Assembly: GCA_964403795.1 (NCBI GenBank)
Contig: CAYOHP010000038.1
Location: 11,781 to 48,380, forward strand
DNA from: CAYOHP01 sp964403795 [NCBI: uncultured bacterium]
Lineage (GTDB): Bacteria; Muiribacteriota; UBA6191; CAZXTJ01
DNA: 36,600 bases
Reading direction: 5' to 3'
Below the pieces are notes generated by a model. It did no database searches, had not been told where the DNA came from, and was given only the letters and a program-made list of their open reading frames with translations. The position numbers and the translations under genes are program-made. Positions 8,429 to 15,747 of the stretch are shown here, piece after piece (within the stretch, counting starts at the first letter, position 1; each line of letters begins with the position of its first letter).

Positions 8429-8434
8429 AGTATA
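8429..8434 (-). promoter_or_regulatory. -10-like box of the thioredoxin-fold/pseudokinase operon
   Basis: TATACT on the minus strand, 19 bases before ATG 8409, in the 60-bp divergent spacer shared with nusB. No convincing -35 box and no ribosome binding site are visible between it and the ATG. Confidence 0.4.
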
Positions 8435-8454
8435 CCGGTCGCGGCGGGAAGGAG

Positions 8455-8460
8455 TACGAT
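8455..8460 (+). promoter_or_regulatory. -10-like box directly upstream of nusB
   Basis: TACGAT ends 9 bases before the nusB ATG (8470). The intervening CCGTCTCCC is not a ribosome binding site. This gives a leaderless or near-leaderless start, a pattern repeated at several genes in the window. Confidence 0.4.
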
Positions 8461-8469
8461 CCGTCTCCC

Positions 8470-8907
8470 ATGTCGGCTCCCGAGAACCCGCGCAGCGCCG
8501 CCCGCCTGCTGGTCGCCCAGATCCTCTACCAGCTCGAGGTGCGTCCCGGCGACCCGACGGAGGCGCTCTCGGACCTGGTCGCCATGACCCACGCCCACGA
8601 GACCGTGGCGGAGTACGCCAAGGGTCTCCTGGACGAGGCTTGGAGTCGCCGGGAGGAGATCGACCGGCTGGTGGCCGAGCACCTGGGGGAGAACTGGACC
8701 CTGGCGCGTCTCGGCAAGGTGGAGAAGTCGGTGCTCCGCATGGCCACCGCCGAACTCCTCGGGCGGCCCGACGTGCCGGCCCGGGTGGTCCTCGACGAGG
8801 CCCTCGAACTCGGGCGCGACTTCCTCGACGATCCCGGGATCCGATTCCTGAACGGAGTTCTCGACCCCCTGGCCCGGACCATCCGGGAAGGCGCGCTCAG
8901 CGCCTGA
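8470..8907 (+). CDS. nusB: Transcription antitermination factor NusB
   Basis: A 145-residue all-helical protein of the usual NusB length. Family landmarks are the N-terminal SAARLLVAQILYQLEV, the central LARLGKVEKSVLRMATAELL and the C-terminal VVLDEALELGRDF followed by FLNGVLDPLA. NusB binds boxA RNA together with NusE (S10) and promotes antitermination of rRNA transcription in the cytoplasm. ATG 8470 gives the canonical N-terminus. It is not next to ribH or thiL as in many genomes, but transcribed alone, divergent from the thioredoxin-fold/pseudokinase operon. No Shine-Dalgarno sequence precedes it; a -10-like box ends 9 bases upstream. Confidence 0.93.
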   Translation: MSAPENPRSAARLLVAQILYQLEVRPGDPTEALSDLVAMTHAHETVAEYAKGLLDEAWSRREEIDRLVAEHLGENWTLARLGKVEKSVLRMATAELLGRPDVPARVVLDEALELGRDFLDDPGIRFLNGVLDPLARTIREGALSA

Positions 8908-8924
8908 GGGATGTGGGGCGAAGC

Positions 8925-9074
8925 TCAGCGCCGGCTCGTCGAGAGCCCGGGTAGGCTGAGCGGCACCGAGCCGATCCCTGGACCGACGCCCCCCCGGGCC
9001 GAGAGCAGCAGGGCGAGCGAGACCAGGGCGAGGACGGCCGCCAGGAGCCGGGTGTCGTAGCCGGAGCTGCCCAT
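8925..9074 (-). CDS. Small single-span membrane protein (49 residues)
   Basis: A short gene read on the minus strand: ATG 9074 to TGA 8925. It has an excellent ribosome binding site (GGAGGA, 9081-9086) six bases before the ATG. The protein starts MGSSGYDTR, has one hydrophobic helix (LLAAVLALVSLALLLS, about 10-25) and a short Gly/Pro/Ser-rich tail outside the membrane ending TSRR. I recognise no family. It lies alone between nusB (convergent, 17 bp away) and the response-regulator gene. The good ribosome binding site and clean membrane helix argue that it is real; its role is unknown. Confidence 0.6.
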   Translation of the reverse strand: MGSSGYDTRLLAAVLALVSLALLLSARGGVGPGIGSVPLSLPGLSTSRR

Positions 9075-9129
9075 CGGGGTTCCTCCCGAGGACGCCAGCG
9101 GGGTCGGCGCCCTCGCAGGAATCTTCGGC

Positions 9130-9199
9130 AGCCGGGCGGGCCCGGCTTAGACCGGAGCCGGACGGGAATCCGGCAGGGAAGCAGGGGGCAAGGTGCCCC
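9130..9199 (-). terminator. Hairpin cluster downstream of the response-regulator gene
   Basis: Three inverted repeats lie just after the 3' end of the minus-strand gene at 9217: GGGGCA/TGCCCC (9185-9199), GCCGGA/TCCGGC (9157-9174) and AGCCGGGC/GCCCGGCT with a 2-nt loop (9130-9147). There is no T-run. They may together terminate or stabilise the transcript before the 49-residue gene. Confidence 0.4.
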
Positions 9200-9216
9200 G
9201 TGGAGATGTCAGGACC

Positions 9217-10056
9217 TCAGGGTGCGGCCGGGGTCTCCCCGGTGCCGTCGGCCCGCTTGACCAGGACCACGGTGGCGCCCCGGTCGTGGTACTCGACCCG
9301 GTCCATGTAGCAGCGCATGAGGAACACGCCCCGCCCCCGGGTCCTGAGCAGGTTCTCGGGCAGGGTCGGGTCGGCGACCAGGTCGGGATCGAAGCCCGGT
9401 CCCTGGTCGCTGACGGTGATCCGGAGCTCCTCGTGGGTGAGCTCGGCGCCGATCCGGATCGACTTGGTCTCGTCGCCGGCGTTGCCGTGGTCGATGGCGT
9501 TGGCGATCGCCTCGTTCAGGGCCAGGTAGACGTTCATGCGCAGCAGTCCCTCGGGGAAGCCGAGGCTCACCGCGTCGTCGTAGAGGTGGTAGAAGACCGG
9601 GTCGATCACCTCGGCGCGGGACTGCACGTCGATCGAGAGCGTCTTCTTCATGCTCGGGATCACGGCCCGCTTGCCGGCGTTGATGTGCCAGGGCCTGAGG
9701 CTCTTGCCGGCGACCCCCAGGATCTCGTCGCGCGAGAAGGGCTTCTTCAGGAAGTTGGTGGCGCCCAGGCGAAGGGCCTCGATGGTGGTCTCGAGACTGG
9801 CATGGGCGGTCACCACCACGACCGGCAGCCGGGGATGTCGGATCCGCACCTCGGCCAGCAGCTCGAGCCCCCCCATGCCCGCCATGCGCAGGTCGGTGAT
9901 CACCAAGTGGAAGGTCTTCTCGTCGAGCTTGGCGAGCGCCTCCCGGCCCTCGGCGCAGGACTCCACATCGTAGCGCCCGAGCGCCAGCATGTCGGAGAGG
10001 AGCTGGCGATTGAGCGCCTCGTCATCGACGACCAGGATCCGGTAGGTGTCGGGCAC
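9217..10056 (-). CDS. Response regulator fused to an RsbW-type (GHKL) ATPase
   Basis: A 279-residue cytoplasmic protein. Residues 5-120 are a receiver domain: acidic pair Asp11-Asp12, phosphoacceptor Asp55 (VITDLRM), Thr83 (VVVTAH) and Lys105 (FLKKPF). Residues 140-275 are a GHKL ATPase of the anti-sigma-factor kinase type: N-box NEAIANAIDHGN (Asn181), G1 box SDQGPGFD and G2-like TRGRGVFLMRCYMDRVEY. There is no HisKA domain, so it is not a histidine kinase. Family knowledge points to a phosphorylation-controlled switch protein acting on an anti-sigma-factor antagonist or serving as a partner-switch kinase. GTG 10056 is chosen because it puts the receiver at the N-terminus and lies 6 bases after TACATT with no ribosome binding site. 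The cognate antagonist and sigma factor are not in the window. Confidence 0.85.
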   Translation of the reverse strand: MPDTYRILVVDDEALNRQLLSDMLALGRYDVESCAEGREALAKLDEKTFHLVITDLRMAGMGGLELLAEVRIRHPRLPVVVVTAHASLETTIEALRLGATNFLKKPFSRDEILGVAGKSLRPWHINAGKRAVIPSMKKTLSIDVQSRAEVIDPVFYHLYDDAVSLGFPEGLLRMNVYLALNEAIANAIDHGNAGDETKSIRIGAELTHEELRITVSDQGPGFDPDLVADPTLPENLLRTRGRGVFLMRCYMDRVEYHDRGATVVLVKRADGTGETPAAP

Positions 10057-10062
10057 GGCCGG

Positions 10063-10068
10063 AATGTA
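10063..10068 (-). promoter_or_regulatory. -10-like box of the response-regulator gene (leaderless start)
   Basis: TACATT on the minus strand ends 6 bases before GTG 10056, so transcription should begin at or next to the start codon. A weak TTTCCG -35-like hexamer lies 17 bases upstream. No Shine-Dalgarno sequence is present. Confidence 0.45.
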
Positions 10069-10107
10069 GCCCGAAGTCAGGGAAGCGGAAAGGAAGGGCG
10101 ACGATCC

Positions 10108-10176
10108 CGGGCGCAGCCGGAGCGCCTCGGGCTCCGCCCGAGGAAACAGCGCAGGCGGAGTCCGACCGCGAGCGAG
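10108..10176. repeat. 69-bp direct repeat, copy 1
   Basis: Matches 10298-10366 at 66 of 69 positions. It contains a perfect hairpin CCTCGGGC-TCC-GCCCGAGG and ends in CCGCGAGCGAG. Together the two copies bracket the hairpin element at 10177-10297. It lies between the response-regulator promoter and the end of the second minor-pilin operon. Confidence 0.9.
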
Positions 10177-10297
10177 GCGCACGGGACGCCCGGGTCGTGG
10201 CTTTCGCCACGACCCCGACGTCCCGGCGCAACCCTTCGGGTTGCTGCGGATTGATTTTGGGGTCGAACCCCCAAACCCCCGGGGGGCTCGCCCCGAT
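10177..10297. repeat. Three-hairpin dispersed element, copy 1
   Basis: A 121-bp non-coding element whose left edge reads GCGCACGGGA. It holds three successive inverted repeats. The first is a long hairpin at 10182-10225 (outer CGGGACG/CGTCCCG, inner GGGTCGTGG/CCACGACCC). The second is GCAACCC-TTC-GGGTTGC at 10228-10244. The third is TTGGGG/CCCCAA at 10257-10274, followed by the palindrome CCCCCGGGGG. A homologous element lies at 31062-31200, with the second hairpin identical and the other two changed in sequence but still able to pair. It carries no gene. It resembles REP/MITE-class elements in size and structure; the mobility mechanism is unknown. Confidence 0.75.
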
Positions 10298-10366
10298 CGG
10301 GCGCAGCCGCAGCGCCTCGGGCTCCGCCCGAGGAAGCAGCGTAGGCGGAGTCCGACCGCGAGCGAG
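10298..10366. repeat. 69-bp direct repeat, copy 2
   Basis: The second copy of the repeat at 10108-10176, with three substitutions. It directly follows the right edge of the three-hairpin element. The sequence after it (GGGCGAGCTGCAGAC, 10374-10388) recurs at 18031-18045. Confidence 0.9.
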
Positions 10367-10391
10367 CCCCTTGGGGCGAGCTGCAGACGAA

Positions 10392-11315
10392 CTAGTTGGC
10401 CGGCCGCGGCAGGTCGGCGTTCCAGTTCAAGGCCAGCGAGCGCCAGCGGAAGCGCTCGGTGATCCCGTCGAGGTGGATCAGGCTGACCAGAAGGTCGATG
10501 GGCTGGTTCTTGCCGCCCCGCTCGGCCTCGGCCCCGATCTGGCGCACCCGCCCCACCGCTACGCCGGCGACCATGATCCGGCAGAAGTAGAGGTTGTCGG
10601 CAGGGGGAGCGGGGTTCGCCGCGTTGGCGATGGCCGAGACCACGGTGTTCACGACCTGGGCGACGTTCTGGGGCGTGCCCCGGGCCAGGTCGTTCTCGGG
10701 GGCCTCGTGGAGCGAGAGCACCAGCCGCCGGAAGTACAACGTCTTGTAGATGTTCTCGCTGACCTGGCTGCCCTTGGAGGGATTGCCGTCGGCGTCGTAG
10801 GTCACGTCGAAGACGGTGCGCTTGAGCACGAAGACCGGCACCGGGCCCTGGAACTTCTGGCTCTGGATGCCCGTGTACTCGACGTACTGGACGTCGTAGC
10901 TGGCGCTGCCGCCGCCGATCCCGAACAGGCCGCTCCCGCCCTCGGTCACCTGGGTCCGGTAGAAGGCGAACTTGGCGTCGTTCTGGTTCCCGAGATCGAA
11001 GACCAGTCCGGCGCCGACCGGACGGTTCTGGCCCCAGGTCTTGAAGGGCGCCATGGCATCGGGGTTGGTGGGCTGGGTGCCCTCGACCGGGGCCTTCACC
11101 ATGGGGAAGACCATGTAGCGGATGTCCCGCTGCAGGATCTCGTTCAACAAGGTGGCGGTCTGCAGGCTCTCCAGGGCCTCCTCGGTCTGGGAGAACATGC
11201 GGAGCCCGTTGCGCAGCAGGTTCAGGATCCCCAGCGCCAATATGGTGCCGATGGTCATGGCCATCGCCAGCTCGACCAGGGTGTAGCCGCGCCGGCGCCG
11301 CTCGGTGCTGCTCAA
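10392..11315 (-). CDS. Type IV prepilin-like protein (PilW type)
   Basis: A 307-residue protein with leader MSSTERRRRG and mature start YTLVELAMAMTIGTILALGI: Gly at -1, aromatic +1, Glu +5. This is a class III prepilin signal. The large C-terminal domain has no motif I can name; its size and the position of the hydrophobic helix fit PilW-type minor pilins. Its start is TTG 11315, overlapping the stop of the 1056-residue upstream gene (TTGA), so the two are translated together. It is the last gene of the second minor-pilin operon. The 69-bp repeats begin 26 bp beyond its stop. Confidence 0.85.
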   Translation of the reverse strand: MSSTERRRRGYTLVELAMAMTIGTILALGILNLLRNGLRMFSQTEEALESLQTATLLNEILQRDIRYMVFPMVKAPVEGTQPTNPDAMAPFKTWGQNRPVGAGLVFDLGNQNDAKFAFYRTQVTEGGSGLFGIGGGSASYDVQYVEYTGIQSQKFQGPVPVFVLKRTVFDVTYDADGNPSKGSQVSENIYKTLYFRRLVLSLHEAPENDLARGTPQNVAQVVNTVVSAIANAANPAPPADNLYFCRIMVAGVAVGRVRQIGAEAERGGKNQPIDLLVSLIHLDGITERFRWRSLALNWNADLPRPAN

Positions 11316-14300
11316 TTCGTCGCCTCCCGCCGGACCTCGAAGTCCTGGGCCACCCGGAAGGGACTCATGATCAGGCGCAGGAAGTCCTTGCGGTTGGTAG
11401 CGGTCGTGCCCTCATAGGCGCTCTTGTACTTGATGGTGACCGGCTTCAGCTTCCCCTGGATCGCCTGCTTGTACTCGTCGACCGAGTTGTAGTTAGGCTG
11501 GGGAGCGTTGACGGTGTCGGACGGGGTGCCGGTGGTGACCAGGCTCCCCTCGATCGAGCCGTTCTCGGAAGTGAACTCGCCGTTCGACAGGATGATCCCC
11601 TTGAAGACGGTGCCCGAGCCCTCGAGGGTCACGCCCTGGGCCACCAGCACCAGGGGACCTCCGGAAGAGGCCATCTCGCCCTGGATCTTCACCGGCCCCG
11701 GGAAGACCAGGTAGGCGCTGCCCTGGAGGACCTTCCCGCCCAGAGAGATGGTGGCGTCGGCCTGGTCGATGAAGTAGACCCCCTCGACCGCGTAGTCGGT
11801 CGAGACCAGGAAGGTCTGGAAGTCGGCCCAGGTCTTGAACCTAAAGGCCGCCCGCTTCTTGTTCACGTCCGGCTTCAGGCAGACCCCCACGTACTCCTGG
11901 CCCTTGGACTCGTCGAAGGGGGTCTTCCAGCCGGCCGTGGAGGAGAGCTCGGGATCGGGCGGCTCCTTGGGCCAGGCCTTGAAGGGCGGGTTCTGGTGCT
12001 TCTGGTGGGTGGCCTCCAGGACCTTCTTGAACTCGTCGAAGCGGCCGCTCCAGCCCTTGGCCCATTCCTCGATGGCATCCCCGTCCATGCCCTTGTCCTT
12101 CTGCGCCATCATGCTGTTTCCGTCATAGAACTCGAGCGACTGGTTGAAGGGCTTCAACTGGAGGAAGCGGGCGTTGTCCCCCTCCATCATCTTCTGCACC
12201 ATGGTCTGGACCTCGGAGCTGAACCCCTGGGTCGGGTCCTTGGAGCCCCAGGCCGAGGCCACCCGCAGCGCGATCCCGTCGGGCTCGGCGCTGGGGTTGG
12301 CCACCACGTCGGCGGCGGTGTCCTTGAGCTGTTTCAGCAACTCGGGCGTCGGCTTGTAGTCCGGCTCGTACTTCTGGCCTCCGCCACCCGAGCCGCCCAG
12401 GACCTTGGACCAGTTCCCGTGCACCGTCAGGAAGCCGCGGTGCTCGCGCTTCAACTTCCAGGCCTTGGGCTCGGGGAGCCCTCCGTAGGAGCCTCCCAGG
12501 GTCGGTGCGGTGTCACCCTCCTCCCACCAGGGAGCCCACGCCAGAGGGAAGTTCTTCTTCATGTCGGTCTTGGTGGGCGAAGGGAGCGAGAGGTATTCGA
12601 GGCGTTCCTGGGTGATTTCCAGACCGGACTCGCCTGGGATGTAGACCGGTCCCCGGGTGATGTTCCGGACCTCTTCCTTCTTCAGGTACTCGCCGACCAC
12701 ATCGACCCACTGGGTGGTCTTCTTTTTCAGGTCGTCCATCAGCTTCGGCATACGGTTGGCACCGGGCTGGGCGGCGGTGGTGAACACGTCGGCGAGCTTG
12801 GGCGTGCCGTTCCAGTAGGTCTGGAGGCCCTGCTTCACATCCGGGAACCCGGGATAGGTGAGGGGGGCGACGTCGGTGGACTCGGAGATCTCGAGCTTTT
12901 CGAGGGCGGCCTTGGCCTTGTCCTTCTGTTCCACCAGGCTGGGTCCCGACCCGCCGCTACCGGACGATCCGGGCGCCCCGGTTTCGAGCTTCGACCAGGA
13001 AAGGAGCATGCCCAGCGTCAACTGCTTGCCGGCGGTGAATTCGTCCTGCTGCATCGACTGGATGTTCAGGTGCAGGGTCTGCTTGAGCACGGTCTCGACC
13101 ACCGGCTTCCAGCCGACCTCGGTGTACCGGCGATCCAGCTCCTCGACGTAGGGCTTCATGTCGGTCTTGCCCTTGGCGAGGTAGTACCCGCACTTGGCGA
13201 TGAAGAAGTTCTGCCCGTTCCCCGGCGGCTCCCAGAGACCGGCGTCGTCGGAGGTCGGATACAGCCTTTCCTTGAGCTTGGTCTCGATCTCGGCCGGTTG
13301 CAGCTGGCTGACCCCGCTGCAGGTGCCACCGCCCAGGTCGAAGTACTTGGTGAAGACGTAGGCCGTGTCGGAGGTCCGGTTGGTGTCCGGCTGGCCGGCC
13401 TGGGGACAGCCCTGTTCCTGGAGCTGCTTGGGGATGTTGAAGAGGATCGCCTCCCACGCCTCCCGCAGCTCCTTGGACATGTAGAGGCAGCTCGAGACGA
13501 AGTCCAGCTTGTTCCAGGGATCCGGCTTGTTGGCGAGGCCGCGGCACTTCTCGAGGTTCGAGCCGCAGCGCTGGCTGACCGCGTTCTTGACCGCCTGGCT
13601 GGGCGTGGCCGAAGTGTCGTCCGAGGCCTCGAGCAGCGCCACCGAGAGGGCCGCCACCCACTTCGCCATGTCGATCGAGCCTTCGTAGGCGTCCCGGCGG
13701 TCCTCCACGATCATCCCGCCCATGACCCGGGCGACCTCGGCCTGGGCCGCAAGGTCGAAGAGCTCGCTGGTGTTGTACTGGACCCGGTCCTGGAAGTACT
13801 GCCACTGGTGGGCCAGGAAGGCGACCTTGTCGAGCCCGGTAGGAGGCGCCGGCGAGACCAGCCGGAACTGGAAGCCTCGGGTAGCCCGCACCTTCATGCT
13901 GCCGACCTCGAGCTCGCAGAGGAGGAGCGCCAGGCCCGCCGACTCGCCCGCGAAGGCCAGCTTGGCGAGCTCGCTGTCGGCCACCCCGGCCCACGGGTCG
14001 CCGCTGGCAGCCACCGTGTCCTGGATCAGCCTGACCTCGAGCTTCTTGGGGGACGAGCCGCCCAGGATGTTCTTGGCGATGCGAGCCGTGGAATCGACGG
14101 CGATGGTCTTCCCGAAGAGGTCGGTGATCTTCTGACCGTCGACATTGATCTGCTTGTTCAGGACCGCGGTGGCCTCGGAGAGCGCCGCATCCGACAGGTA
14201 GCGGGCATAGATCGCCTCGTTCGCCAGCTTCTGGCCGCGGGCCACCTGCTCGCCCAGGAACTGGAAGAGCCCGATCACGCACAGGAAGACGATCGCCATG

Positions 14301-14482
14301 AAGGAGACGAAGATGAGGGTGCCGGCACCGCCTCGTGGCGCCCGGGCGACCTCGATCCGGCGCCGGACTTCCGCGGCCGGGCTCCATCCGGCCTGCGCAT
14401 GCGCGCCCTCCCTGGTGCCGGACGCGCCCATCCCGCCCCGGCCGCGCCACCTGGGTCCCCCGAACGTCGGCATCTGCCGCAT
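11312..14482 (-). CDS. Very large PilX/GspK-like filament protein (1056 residues)
   Basis: Residues 1-53 are a basic, Gly/Arg-rich N-terminus. Residues 54-76 are a hydrophobic helix (GTLIFVSFMAIVFLCVIGLF) followed by a polar helix (GEQVARGQKLANEAIYARYL), the arrangement of PilX/GspK-type pilus proteins. The remaining ~980 residues lie outside the cytoplasm. The last 130 contain short repeated strands (ISLGGKVLQGSAYLVFPGPV; VTLEGSGTVFKGIILSNGEF; NGSIEGSLVTTG) typical of a right-handed beta-helix or polymer-forming surface domain. ATG 14482 has AGGGG five bases upstream; ATG 14473 is an alternative. Known PilX proteins are about 170-200 residues, so this is greatly enlarged and could be a tip adhesin or cargo-bearing subunit (inference). 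Confidence 0.75.
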   Translation of the reverse strand: MRQMPTFGGPRWRGRGGMGASGTREGAHAQAGWSPAAEVRRRIEVARAPRGGAGTLIFVSFMAIVFLCVIGLFQFLGEQVARGQKLANEAIYARYLSDAALSEATAVLNKQINVDGQKITDLFGKTIAVDSTARIAKNILGGSSPKKLEVRLIQDTVAASGDPWAGVADSELAKLAFAGESAGLALLLCELEVGSMKVRATRGFQFRLVSPAPPTGLDKVAFLAHQWQYFQDRVQYNTSELFDLAAQAEVARVMGGMIVEDRRDAYEGSIDMAKWVAALSVALLEASDDTSATPSQAVKNAVSQRCGSNLEKCRGLANKPDPWNKLDFVSSCLYMSKELREAWEAILFNIPKQLQEQGCPQAGQPDTNRTSDTAYVFTKYFDLGGGTCSGVSQLQPAEIETKLKERLYPTSDDAGLWEPPGNGQNFFIAKCGYYLAKGKTDMKPYVEELDRRYTEVGWKPVVETVLKQTLHLNIQSMQQDEFTAGKQLTLGMLLSWSKLETGAPGSSGSGGSGPSLVEQKDKAKAALEKLEISESTDVAPLTYPGFPDVKQGLQTYWNGTPKLADVFTTAAQPGANRMPKLMDDLKKKTTQWVDVVGEYLKKEEVRNITRGPVYIPGESGLEITQERLEYLSLPSPTKTDMKKNFPLAWAPWWEEGDTAPTLGGSYGGLPEPKAWKLKREHRGFLTVHGNWSKVLGGSGGGGQKYEPDYKPTPELLKQLKDTAADVVANPSAEPDGIALRVASAWGSKDPTQGFSSEVQTMVQKMMEGDNARFLQLKPFNQSLEFYDGNSMMAQKDKGMDGDAIEEWAKGWSGRFDEFKKVLEATHQKHQNPPFKAWPKEPPDPELSSTAGWKTPFDESKGQEYVGVCLKPDVNKKRAAFRFKTWADFQTFLVSTDYAVEGVYFIDQADATISLGGKVLQGSAYLVFPGPVKIQGEMASSGGPLVLVAQGVTLEGSGTVFKGIILSNGEFTSENGSIEGSLVTTGTPSDTVNAPQPNYNSVDEYKQAIQGKLKPVTIKYKSAYEGTTATNRKDFLRLIMSPFRVAQDFEVRREATN

Positions 14483-14501
14483 GGATCCCCTGTTTCCTGG
14501 G

Positions 14502-14963
14502 CTAGCGGGCGAAGGTCGCCATCAGCCCTGCGAACGCCCTGAGGAAGCCGAGCCACCCCCCGGATCCGTCCCCGGACCCGCTTGCCGCCATCCGGTTGGC
14601 TGCCGCCGCCACCGCTTCGCCGCCCATGGTCCCGCTCACCTGATCGATGGTCGCCTGGCCACCGGGCCAGCCGGTGGGCGACCGGAGCACCCCGAGGGCC
14701 TCGGCGATCGACGCCGGGTTGTCGGTGTTGTTGACGTTGCGTACGCCGGCCGCGACCGGGGTCCGGGGCTCGGTCACCGCAGGCCGGTCCTGGCCGAAGG
14801 GATCGCAGACCTGGCCGGGCGGGCACTGGTGGGCCGCCGGCAGGGTCGGGCGGTTGGGACCGAACTGGGTGGTCTGGGCCTGGCCGGCGGAACCGAGCAC
14901 GAGTCCGACCAAGGTGGCGAGGCGGGCCAGGCGGGCCCACCGCGAGGATGTGCGAAGCGACAT
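14502..14963 (-). CDS. Small exported protein of unknown function
   Basis: A 153-residue protein with signal peptide MSLRTSSRWARLARLATLVG continuing to an AQA-type cleavage site near residue 30. The mature part is Pro/Gly/Asn-rich, has two cysteines close together (HQCPPGQVCDPFG) and ends in a short hydrophobic helix (WLGFLRAFAGLMATFAR). I recognise no family. ATG 14963 is preferred to GTG 14969 because AAGGAG lies 8 bases before the ATG but only 2 before the GTG. It sits between two prepilin-like genes of the same operon, so an accessory role in filament assembly or a small secreted subunit is likely. Its vicinal Cys pair may form a disulfide. Confidence 0.65.
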   Translation of the reverse strand: MSLRTSSRWARLARLATLVGLVLGSAGQAQTTQFGPNRPTLPAAHQCPPGQVCDPFGQDRPAVTEPRTPVAAGVRNVNNTDNPASIAEALGVLRSPTGWPGGQATIDQVSGTMGGEAVAAAANRMAASGSGDGSGGWLGFLRAFAGLMATFAR

Positions 14964-15003
14964 GGTCACGTCTCCTTCGGCGACCGGAGCGGAGCGAGCG
15001 CCC

Positions 15004-15741
15004 TCATGGCGGTGTCGCTCCCCCCGGCTTGGGAGGGGGGTGGAACAGGGTTTCCCCGGCGAAGGCCACCAGGCTCAGGTGTTCGGTGCCGAGGGTGAGC
15101 TCATCGAGGGTGGCAGGGGGCTGTGCGGTCTGGCGCTCCTTGCCCCAGAAGATCTTCACCCCGAGGACCCGCATGCGCAGGTCGTAGAGCTCGGGGGCAT
15201 ACTCCTTCTTGACCGGGAGGCGCTGGAGCGAGAAGAAGCTCCGCCGCCGGTCCCACTCGGCGAGCAGGCTCTTCATCTCCGGGTCGGAGGGCACCGAAGG
15301 GTCGACCAGCGGGTTCATGAGCTGGTCCTCCTGGAAGAGCGGCACGCTCGCCGAGTTCTGGGGCACCACGTCGTCCAGTGTCCGGCCCGAAGGCGTGGGC
15401 CCGCCGGTCGGCGTGGCGGCAGCCCCGTCCAGGAAGTCGAGCGAACAGGCCCGGATCCGCTCCAGGTAGTTCTGGGCCAGGGTCCCGGCGAAGGACCGCA
15501 TCTTGTTGTACTGGGCCCGCTTCGAGTTGCCCTGCATAATGGTGTAGACCGGGAGCAGGCCGACCATCATCACGATCACCGCCACCATCACCTCGGTGAA
15601 GGTGAATCCCGACCGTGGAGGTCTCGCGAGGGGGGGAAGGCGGCCAGCGGCGCGCCCCGGGGGCCTCGCCAGGTCCTCCCGAGGGGTGGGGGAGCCCTGG
15701 ACCTGATCGGCCTGGGATGTGGGGGGCGAGACTCGGGTCAC
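15004..15741 (-). CDS. Type IV prepilin-like protein (PilV/GspI type), first gene of the second set
   Basis: A 245-residue protein. The class III motif is SG|FTFTEVMVAVIVMMVGLLP: Gly -1, Phe +1, Glu +5. The leader is unusually long, 45 Pro/Arg-rich residues, if translation begins at GTG 15741. I favour that start because a good promoter (-35 CGGCAA complement at 15770-15775, -10 TATACT at 15748-15753, 16-bp spacer) places the transcription start on the GTG itself, giving a leaderless mRNA. A later start would remove the leader but would need an untypical codon. The globular domain of about 130 residues has no recognisable motif. Divergent from the secreted DQT-repeat gene. Confidence 0.8.
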   Translation of the reverse strand: MTRVSPPTSQADQVQGSPTPREDLARPPGRAAGRLPPLARPPRSGFTFTEVMVAVIVMMVGLLPVYTIMQGNSKRAQYNKMRSFAGTLAQNYLERIRACSLDFLDGAAATPTGGPTPSGRTLDDVVPQNSASVPLFQEDQLMNPLVDPSVPSDPEMKSLLAEWDRRRSFFSLQRLPVKKEYAPELYDLRMRVLGVKIFWGKERQTAQPPATLDELTLGTEHLSLVAFAGETLFHPPPKPGGATPP

Positions 15742-15747
15742 CCTACC

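Noticed and set aside
9217-10056. A histidine kinase
   Set aside because: The ATPase has the RsbW-type N-box and G2 pattern and there is no HisKA phosphoacceptor histidine region between the receiver and the ATPase.
10108-10366. A CRISPR array
   Set aside because: There are only two copies of a 69-bp unit with an internal hairpin and one spacer of 121 bp that has relatives elsewhere in the window. No cas genes are present.
11996-14542. An 848-codon open frame on the plus strand opposite the 1056-residue pilus-like gene
   Set aside because: At about 70% G+C, antisense frames stay open by chance. The translation is rich in Gly, Arg, Leu and Val without domains, while the minus strand has a prepilin-type helix, a good start and an operon context.
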